DNA from: an uncultured Acidimicrobiales bacterium
GTDB taxonomy: Bacteria; Actinomycetota; Acidimicrobiia; Acidimicrobiales; Aldehydirespiratoraceae
DNA length: 5,384 bases
NCBI GenBank assembly: GCA_938091985.1
Contig: CALKOE010000189.1
Location: 1-5,384 of the forward strand
Direction: 5' to 3'
Position 1 is the first letter of the stretch, and each line of letters begins with the position of its first letter. Both the position numbers and the translations under genes were made by a program. Of the stretch, positions 1 to 3,840 are shown one piece after another. Below the pieces are notes generated by a model. That model was not told the origin of the DNA and made no database searches. It was given only the letters and a program-made list of their open reading frames with translations.

Positions 1-33
1 GACGCCAGAACGCGGGTGGGACCGGGAGTGTCA
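1..33. repeat. Left copy of a short repeat flanking the AbiEi-like gene
   Basis: The 12 bases gacgccagaacg at 1-12 recur exactly at 1020-1031, and the 10 bases gggagtgtca at 24-33 recur exactly at 1055-1064. The order and orientation of the two blocks are the same in both places, with 11 nt between them here and 23 nt in the right copy. At 1020-1031 the first block is part of the right arm of a perfect palindrome. The window may therefore begin inside the right arm of a second palindrome whose left arm lies off the edge; that part is inference. No coding role is evident. Confidence 0.55.
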
Positions 34-36
34 TAC

Positions 37-53
37 CGGAGCGCAAGGCTCCG
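37..53 (+). other. Small stem-loop just upstream of the AbiEi-like start codon
   Basis: cggagc (37-42) pairs perfectly with gctccg (48-53) around a 5-nt loop, ending 3 nt before the ATG at 57. There is no convincing Shine-Dalgarno sequence between it and the start codon. It could lower translation initiation, or be chance in GC-rich DNA. The pairing is read directly; a function is only suggested by position. Confidence 0.3.
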
Positions 54-56
54 AAC

Positions 57-998
57 ATGGACTACGCCACCGATCACAGGGTCGCCGAACTTGCCTCACT
101 GCAACACGGGGTTGTGGCGCGACGACAACTTCGTGAGCTCCACATCCGTGCCGACGCCGTTGCCCGTCGTGTCGCCCAGGGGCGTCTTCGCATCGAATCG
201 GATCGGGTGCTCCGGGTGGCCGGCTCGCCGGCCGACCGCGCCTCGCGGGCGATGGCCGCGGTGCTTGATGCCGGATCGGATGCAGCTGTCTCGCACACCA
301 GCGCAGCGGCGACGTGGCGGCTTCCGGGCTTCCGCCTTGATCCGGTGCACGTCACCGGCGGTCGAGGGTGCGCGCGCCACGACGGCAGCACCCTGGGGGT
401 CGTCCACGAACCGCGGCGGTTGCTTGCGCACCACGTCGTGGAGCTCGATCGGATCCCGGTCACCACGCCGAGCCGCACGCTCTTCGATCTCGCCGGGCTG
501 ACTGATGTCAATCCCAAACAGGTCTCAAGGGTGCTCGACACCGCCTGGTCCCGCGGACTGGTTTCTCACGCGTCGCTCACCCGGATGCTCGGCGACCTCG
601 CAGCCCGGGGTCGCGCTGGGATCACGCTGATGAGAGCTCTACTCGACGAACGTCCACCCGATCACCGTCCGCCTGGCTCATCGACAGAGGCGCGGTTTCA
701 GGAGGTGGCTCTCTCGGTCGGGCTCAGAGGGTTTGAGCGACAGGTCGACGTGGGTGGCGACGACGGGTGGATCGGAAGGGTCGACTTCGTCGATCGAGGT
801 CGTCGTCTGGTCGTCGAGGTGGTGGATGCGCTCTTTCACGGCTCGCTCACCGACCAACGCCACGACCGCGCACGCTGGCAACAACTCAGCGACGAAGGTT
901 GGACCGTCGAGGTCGTCGATGGTTTCGACATATTCCATCGCACCGAAGCGTTTCGTTCCCGTCTGGCGTCGATCGCCCGACGTTCTGGCGTCACATAG
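57..998 (+). CDS. Orphan AbiEi-like antitoxin-domain / DUF559 endonuclease-like protein
   Basis: This 313-residue protein follows the architecture of the large actinobacterial AbiEi-like/DUF559 family. Residues about 8-55 resemble the AbiEi N-terminal winged helix (VAELASLQHGVVARRQLREL, then a basic stretch). The middle holds the family signature IPVTTPSRTLFDLAGL (133-148). Residues about 208-300 resemble a Vsr/PD-(D/E)XK-type fold, with E211, the GRVDF strand (D243), VVEV (E254), H261 and D270, and the usual GWTVEVV strand (281-287). The common 'EVDG..H' is here EVVDALFH. Real AbiEi antitoxins sit next to an AbiEii nucleotidyltransferase toxin. None follows here; the next gene is convergent, and upstream cannot be seen. 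Function is therefore uncertain: DNA binding, a nuclease, or a decayed defence component. ATG 57 is the only plausible start in frame, though its ribosome binding site is weak. The last six codons and the TAG stop lie in the left arm of an inverted repeat. Confidence 0.85.
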   Translation: MDYATDHRVAELASLQHGVVARRQLRELHIRADAVARRVAQGRLRIESDRVLRVAGSPADRASRAMAAVLDAGSDAAVSHTSAAATWRLPGFRLDPVHVTGGRGCARHDGSTLGVVHEPRRLLAHHVVELDRIPVTTPSRTLFDLAGLTDVNPKQVSRVLDTAWSRGLVSHASLTRMLGDLAARGRAGITLMRALLDERPPDHRPPGSSTEARFQEVALSVGLRGFERQVDVGGDDGWIGRVDFVDRGRRLVVEVVDALFHGSLTDQRHDRARWQQLSDEGWTVEVVDGFDIFHRTEAFRSRLASIARRSGVT

Positions 999-1031
999 GA
1001 CCGCCTTCCGGTCGTATGTGACGCCAGAACG
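981..1031. terminator. Perfect 17-bp inverted repeat, probable bidirectional terminator
   Basis: cgttctggcgtcacata (981-997) is the exact reverse complement of 1015-1031. Inside, after a single G-G mismatch (998/1014), gaccg (999-1003) pairs with cggtc (1009-1013) around the loop ccttc. The result is a 22-bp, nearly continuous hairpin. It covers the stop codon of the upstream gene (996-998) and lies 31 nt past the stop of the convergent gene ending at 1062, so it is well placed to end transcription from both sides. There is no T-tract on either strand, so it would be a non-canonical terminator. Because its right arm is shared with the sequence at 1-12, it may instead be, or also be, a dispersed palindromic element. 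Confidence 0.6.
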
Positions 1032-1064
1032 GAAGACGGGGGGAGTGCGGGGGTGGGAGTGTCA
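1020..1064. repeat. Right copy of the flanking repeat
   Basis: It contains gacgccagaacg (1020-1031) and gggagtgtca (1055-1064), both identical to blocks at 1-12 and 24-33. The longer spacer is partly explained by a doubled gggagtg (1041-1047 and 1055-1061), which suggests a 14-nt internal duplication. The TGA stop of the minus-strand membrane protein (1062-1064) falls inside the second block. The first block overlaps the right arm of the 981-1031 palindrome. A truncated copy in the opposite orientation, gtctggcgtc, also occurs at 961-970 in the gene's last codons. Confidence 0.55.
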
Positions 1065-1253
1065 GATGCGGCGCACGCGCGTCACATAGACGACGGCGAG
1101 CACCACGCCGAGCGGGGCGTAGACCGCCGTGGCGATCGCCATACCGAGCGTCCACAGCCGCTGGCCGTCGCGCAGCGCAAGCACGACCGCAGCGAGGACG
1201 ATGACTATCGAAACGATGAAGACGAGGCCGTTGAGTGCGCCGATGCCGAGCAT
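1062..1253 (-). CDS. Small two-helix membrane protein, function unknown
   Basis: This 63-residue protein is almost entirely hydrophobic. A first predicted membrane helix spans about residues 7-27 (LNGLVFIVSIVIVLAAVVLAL) and a second about 34-57 (LWTLGMAIATAVYAPLGVVL onward). A short charged loop, RDGQR (28-32), separates them and the tail is basic, TRVRRI. It starts 1 nt downstream of the gpmA stop (TGA G ATG), with no good ribosome binding site of its own, so it is probably translated by termination-reinitiation after gpmA. I do not recognise a family. The clean membrane topology and tight coupling argue that it is a real gene and not a chance frame. A role in sugar-phosphate metabolism should not be assumed from position alone. 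Confidence 0.7.
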   Translation of the reverse strand: MLGIGALNGLVFIVSIVIVLAAVVLALRDGQRLWTLGMAIATAVYAPLGVVLAVVYVTRVRRI

Positions 1254-1254
1254 C

Positions 1255-2013
1255 TCAGTGGCCGCCGGCCTGGGCGGCGACTTCGGCTGCTCCGGCCGCA
1301 GCGGCCTCTGGGTCCATTGCTCGCTCGAGCGGGTGTTTGGCTTCGACGGGGCGCATGTCGGAACCGATCCGGTAGTGCAACGGCATACCGGTGGGGATGT
1401 TGAGTTCGGAGATCTCGTCGTCGGGAATCGAGTCGAGGTGCTTCACGAGCGCACGCAGCGAGTTGCCGTGGGCCGCGACCAACACGGTCTTGCCAGCCCG
1501 AAGATCCGGCACGATGCCGTCGAACCAGTACGGGAGCATCCGCTCGACAACATCCTTCAGGCACTCGGCCTTCGGGAGCAGTTCGGGCGCGAGATCGGCG
1601 TAGGCGGACGAGCTGTTCGGGTTGTACTCGTTGTCGTCGCTGATCGGCGGCGGCGCGGTGTCGTAGCTGCGGCGCCAGATGTGGAGCTGCTCGTCACCGT
1701 GCTTCTCGCGGGTTGCAGCCTTGTCGAGGCCGGTGAGGTCGCCGTAGTGCCGTTCGTTCAGCCGCCAGTGGCGACGCACCGGAATCCAACGGCGGTCGCA
1801 CGCGGCCAGCATGAGTTCCGCGGTCTCGATGGCGCGTTGCTGCAGCGATGTGTGGACAACATCAGGCAGGAGATCGGCCTCGCTCAGCATCGGTCCGGCA
1901 GCGCGAGCCTCAGCTCGCCCCTTCTCGATCAGCGGGCAGTCGTACCAGCCGGTGAAGAGGTTGAGCTCGTTCCATTCGCTACGCCCGTGGCGCACGAGAA
2001 TCAGATCGTACAT
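1255..2013 (-). CDS. gpmA: 2,3-bisphosphoglycerate-dependent phosphoglycerate mutase
   Basis: This cytosolic glycolysis/gluconeogenesis enzyme interconverts 3-phosphoglycerate and 2-phosphoglycerate through a phosphohistidine intermediate. At 252 residues it is very close to the family's usual length of about 250. The signature [10 protein letters not shown] (6-15) holds the phospho-accepting H9 with R8. [16 protein letters not shown] (21-36) follows the conserved substrate loop. R60 ([10 protein letters not shown]), E87 in RLNERHYG (84-91) and H182 in [15 protein letters not shown] (179-193) complete the expected active site. The tail from about residue 232 is Ala-rich and unremarkable. The ATG at 2013 puts the catalytic His at the usual place, and no upstream start is needed. 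It is the first gene of a two-gene minus-strand unit with the small membrane protein, and is divergent from the lipoprotein gene. No Shine-Dalgarno is visible, and a -10-like box lies 7 nt upstream, so the mRNA may be leaderless. Confidence 0.97.
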   Translation of the reverse strand: MYDLILVRHGRSEWNELNLFTGWYDCPLIEKGRAEARAAGPMLSEADLLPDVVHTSLQQRAIETAELMLAACDRRWIPVRRHWRLNERHYGDLTGLDKAATREKHGDEQLHIWRRSYDTAPPPISDDNEYNPNSSSAYADLAPELLPKAECLKDVVERMLPYWFDGIVPDLRAGKTVLVAAHGNSLRALVKHLDSIPDDEISELNIPTGMPLHYRIGSDMRPVEAKHPLERAMDPEAAAAGAAEVAAQAGGH

Positions 2014-2020
2014 ATCTCAC

Positions 2021-2026
2021 AGCGTA
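2021..2026 (-). promoter_or_regulatory. Candidate -10 box for gpmA, leaderless arrangement
   Basis: On the minus strand the hexamer TACGCT fits the actinobacterial TANNNT -10 pattern and ends 7 nt before the gpmA ATG. A transcript starting the usual 6-8 nt after it would begin at or next to the start codon. This agrees with the absence of a clear ribosome binding site. The -35 region is weak (only a TTCTAG-like match at 18-nt spacing). TANNNT is common by chance, so this is suggestive only. Confidence 0.35.
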
Positions 2027-2046
2027 CCGGCGGACAGCCAGCGGCT

Positions 2047-2053
2047 AGAAAGG
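2047..2053 (+). promoter_or_regulatory. Ribosome binding site that sets the lipoprotein GTG start
   Basis: agaaagg lies 5 nt before the GTG at 2059, an ordinary Shine-Dalgarno-like purine run at good spacing. It supports GTG 2059 over the in-frame GTG at 2101, which would leave too short a signal peptide. It also argues against the far upstream frame, which runs antisense through gpmA. Confidence 0.6.
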
Positions 2054-2058
2054 CGGAC

Positions 2059-3006
2059 GTGTCTCATCGTCGCGGTCGTCTCCTATCCAGCTCTCTGCTC
2101 GTGCTTGCGTTGCTGGCCGCGGGGTGTGGCGACGACGCGGGGGACGCGTCGGCGACGACGACCACGTCCTCGACGACAACGACTAGCGCTGCGCCGACGA
2201 CCACCTCCACCACCACGACGACGACCACCACAACTACGACGACCACGACCACCGTGCCGGAGCCAACGGCAGGGTCGCTGGCGCTGGCGGAGATCTTTGC
2301 GCTGACTGAGGCACTTCCCGCCGAGATCGGTTTGGCCTCGACAGTGAGCGAGCTCGAAGCGTCGCTCCGCCTGCTCGCAGATCGCTTCGCTGTCGTGATG
2401 GACGACCCGTTGACCGACCAGCTTCGAGATGGCTACGTCGGCTCGATGGCAGCGTTGGCCGACATGTACTCCGTCTACGGGCCGGTCCTCGAGTCTGCGA
2501 ACCCGGCACTCGCCGACGTCGAGGCGTTCACGAACGAGAACCTCGCGATCACCGAACAGATCACGGCGGTGGACGCGCTGCTCTTCGCCACGCTCGACCA
2601 GGTGTTACGAGAGCGTGGCACTGCTACCGCCCTCTATTTTGCCGACGTCTTTGACCCCATTGGGGAGTACTCGGAAATCCTCGGCAGCCTGACGACTCTC
2701 ACCGATCTTCGACCTTCAGAGGAGCTCCTGGCTTTTGACACTCTCGCCTCGGAGACCGGGGACATCAGGCTCGAACTGGAGGCACTGACGCCGCCACCGG
2801 ATCTCGAGGATCTGCATGACCGTCAGGTCTCCTTGATCGCCGACGCCGAGTCGATCTTCTTGGAGTTCCTCGATCTCCTTGTCGCCAGGGAAGAACCCGG
2901 GGTCACGCTCTTCTTGGCGCTGGGCGCGTTGCAGCGCGACTCGTTGGTGCTGCGCGAGGAGCGCAGTGCGGCAGTCACTGCGGAGCTCCGTGGAGAGACG
3001 CGCTGA
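2059..3006 (+). CDS. Lipoprotein with poly-Thr stalk, function unknown
   Basis: This 315-residue protein begins at GTG. Its signal peptide has a basic start (SHRRGR), a hydrophobic core (LLSSSLLVLALL) and a lipobox, LLAAGC. It is expected to be cut before C23, lipidated there and held on the outer face of the cytoplasmic membrane. An acidic patch (GDDAGD) is followed by a Thr/Ser-rich stalk (about 32-65) with 15 consecutive Thr (51-65), a style I associate with acidimicrobial lipoproteins. The mature domain (about 70-315) is acidic, Leu/Ala-rich and predicted to be mostly helical. It contains a TPPPDLEDLHDRQ segment (244-256). A proline-containing 'PP..l...H' hinge of this sort recurs in actinobacterial exported helical proteins, but I cannot name a family. 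No enzymatic motif is seen. Its TGA overlaps the SDR start by one base, so the two are almost certainly one operon. The frame stays open back to 1129, but that part is antisense to gpmA and is not counted. Confidence 0.85.
   Translation: MSHRRGRLLSSSLLVLALLAAGCGDDAGDASATTTTSSTTTTSAAPTTTSTTTTTTTTTTTTTTTVPEPTAGSLALAEIFALTEALPAEIGLASTVSELEASLRLLADRFAVVMDDPLTDQLRDGYVGSMAALADMYSVYGPVLESANPALADVEAFTNENLAITEQITAVDALLFATLDQVLRERGTATALYFADVFDPIGEYSEILGSLTTLTDLRPSEELLAFDTLASETGDIRLELEALTPPPDLEDLHDRQVSLIADAESIFLEFLDLLVAREEPGVTLFLALGALQRDSLVLREERSAAVTAELRGETR
2155..2253 (+). repeat. ACN trinucleotide tract encoding the Thr/Ser stalk
   Basis: The tract encodes residues 33-65 of the lipoprotein, including an uninterrupted run of 15 Thr codons at 2209-2253. 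The codons mix acc, acg, aca and act, so it is not a pure DNA microsatellite. The Thr composition appears to be maintained at the protein level, as a flexible and possibly O-glycosylated spacer between the membrane anchor and the folded domain. The opposite strand is rich in GG doublets. Confidence 0.8.
2992..2997 (+). promoter_or_regulatory. Ribosome binding site of the SDR gene inside the lipoprotein gene
   Basis: ggagag lies 8 nt before the ATG at 3006 and sits within the last codons of the lipoprotein gene. With the TGATG stop/start overlap it supports both the chosen SDR start and translational coupling of the two genes. Confidence 0.65.
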
Positions 3007-3821
3007 TGTCCTTCGATTCGTTCACCGACAAGGTGGTCGTTGTGACCGGCGCGGGGTCGGGCATGGGCCGCGCCTACGCGATCGAATTCGAGAAGGTGGG
3101 CGCCAAACTCGCGCTCTGCGACATCGACCCGGTTGGGCTGCAAGAGACCGTCGAGGCATTGCGGTCATCGGACCCTGATCGACTGTTTGCGTCGACCGTC
3201 GACGTCGCCGACGAAGAGGCGATGAACGAATTTGCCGACCAGTCGCGAGCCGCGCTCGGCAATGCTCACGTCGTCATCAACAACGCCGGCATCGCCGGTT
3301 CGATGCTGCCGGGGGCCGAGACATCGGTGAAGGATCTCGATCGCGTCTTCGCCGTGAACTTCTACGGAGTGGTTCACGGCACGCTCGCGTTCATGCCGCA
3401 GCTCGAGGTCAACACCGAGGCTGCCCTCGTCAATGTCTCCAGCATCTTCGGAATGATCGGAGCGCCGGGCAACGCCGACTACTGCGCCACCAAGTTCGCG
3501 GTGCGGGGCTACACCGAGGTCCTCATGGCCGAGCTCACGGAGTCGCACATCCAGGTTCACCTGGTGCACCCGGGCGGAATCGACACCAACATCGTCAAGG
3601 GCACGACCGCGGAGGAGGGCGCCAAGGAGCTGCTCACGACACCTCCTGCGGAAATTGCGGTCAAGGTCATCGAGGCCATCAGCAAGAACCGGCGTCGAGT
3701 CGTGTTCGGCAATGCGGCTCGACCGGCGCGATTCGCGTCCAACTTCATGCCCCTCGGAATGGTCGCCCGCATGCTCAAGAAGGGTTCCGACCGGGGCCAG
3801 GGTCTCGGCGCCCCGCAGTAG
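3006..3821 (+). CDS. Classical short-chain dehydrogenase/reductase, NAD(H)-type
   Basis: This 271-residue cytosolic oxidoreductase has a Rossmann fold and probably acts on an alcohol/ketone pair; the substrate is unknown. The cofactor motif TGAGSGMG lies at 14-21. The second strand ends in an acidic residue, D39 (LALCDID), which normally favours NAD(H) over NADP(H). D66 (VDVAD) would bind the adenine ring, and NNAG is at 92-95. The catalytic tetrad is N118, S146, Y159 and K163 (VSSIFG, YCATK), in standard spacing. HPGGIDTNI (about residues 178-186) is the usual post-catalytic segment in which substrate-loop residues begin. The C-terminus is basic (KNRRRVVFGN, ARMLKKGSDRG) and may touch membrane or a partner, as in some actinobacterial SDRs; this is inference. 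Length is slightly above the classical 250. The start overlaps the lipoprotein stop (TGATG). The gene converges with the SLH gene, leaving 19 nt between stops. Confidence 0.95.
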   Translation: MSFDSFTDKVVVVTGAGSGMGRAYAIEFEKVGAKLALCDIDPVGLQETVEALRSSDPDRLFASTVDVADEEAMNEFADQSRAALGNAHVVINNAGIAGSMLPGAETSVKDLDRVFAVNFYGVVHGTLAFMPQLEVNTEAALVNVSSIFGMIGAPGNADYCATKFAVRGYTEVLMAELTESHIQVHLVHPGGIDTNIVKGTTAEEGAKELLTTPPAEIAVKVIEAISKNRRRVVFGNAARPARFASNFMPLGMVARMLKKGSDRGQGLGAPQ

Positions 3822-3837
3822 AGCGGGCGAGCGAGAC
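3802..3837. terminator. Probable bidirectional terminator between SDR and SLH genes
   Basis: gtctcg (3802-3807) pairs with cgagac (3832-3837), and cccgc (3812-3816) pairs with gcggg (3823-3827) around a 6-nt loop. Two further pairs (3809-3810 with 3828-3829) are possible between them. The structure overlaps the SDR stop (3819-3821) and ends 4 nt before the stop of the convergent gene. It is symmetric for both strands and lacks a T-tract, as is common in high-GC actinobacteria. The pairing is seen directly; the terminator role is inferred from position. Confidence 0.45.
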
Positions 3838-3840
3838 GCC

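Noticed and set aside
74..541. Minus-strand frame opposite the AbiEi-like gene
   Set aside because: Shadow frame produced by GC-biased third positions. It is low in hydrophobic structure and Ser/Arg-rich, with no motif.
1..1064. Insertion sequence or composite transposon
   Set aside because: The flanking repeats are short and in direct orientation, and no transposase or typical IS terminal inverted repeat pair is present. Only the weaker cassette idea is kept as a finding.
1129..2058. Upstream part of the long plus-strand frame that continues into the lipoprotein gene
   Set aside because: It lies antisense to gpmA, whose active-site motifs are unambiguous. Its translation lacks domain features, and a signal peptide with lipobox and ribosome binding site begins only at 2059.
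2064..2252. Minus-strand frame reading as a long poly-Val peptide
   Set aside because: It is the reverse reading of the ACN Thr codons and resembles a membrane segment only by composition.
3802..3837. Riboswitch or small RNA at the SDR/SLH junction
   Set aside because: The structure is a simple hairpin between convergent stops, where a terminator is the simpler explanation. There is no conserved aptamer-like arrangement.
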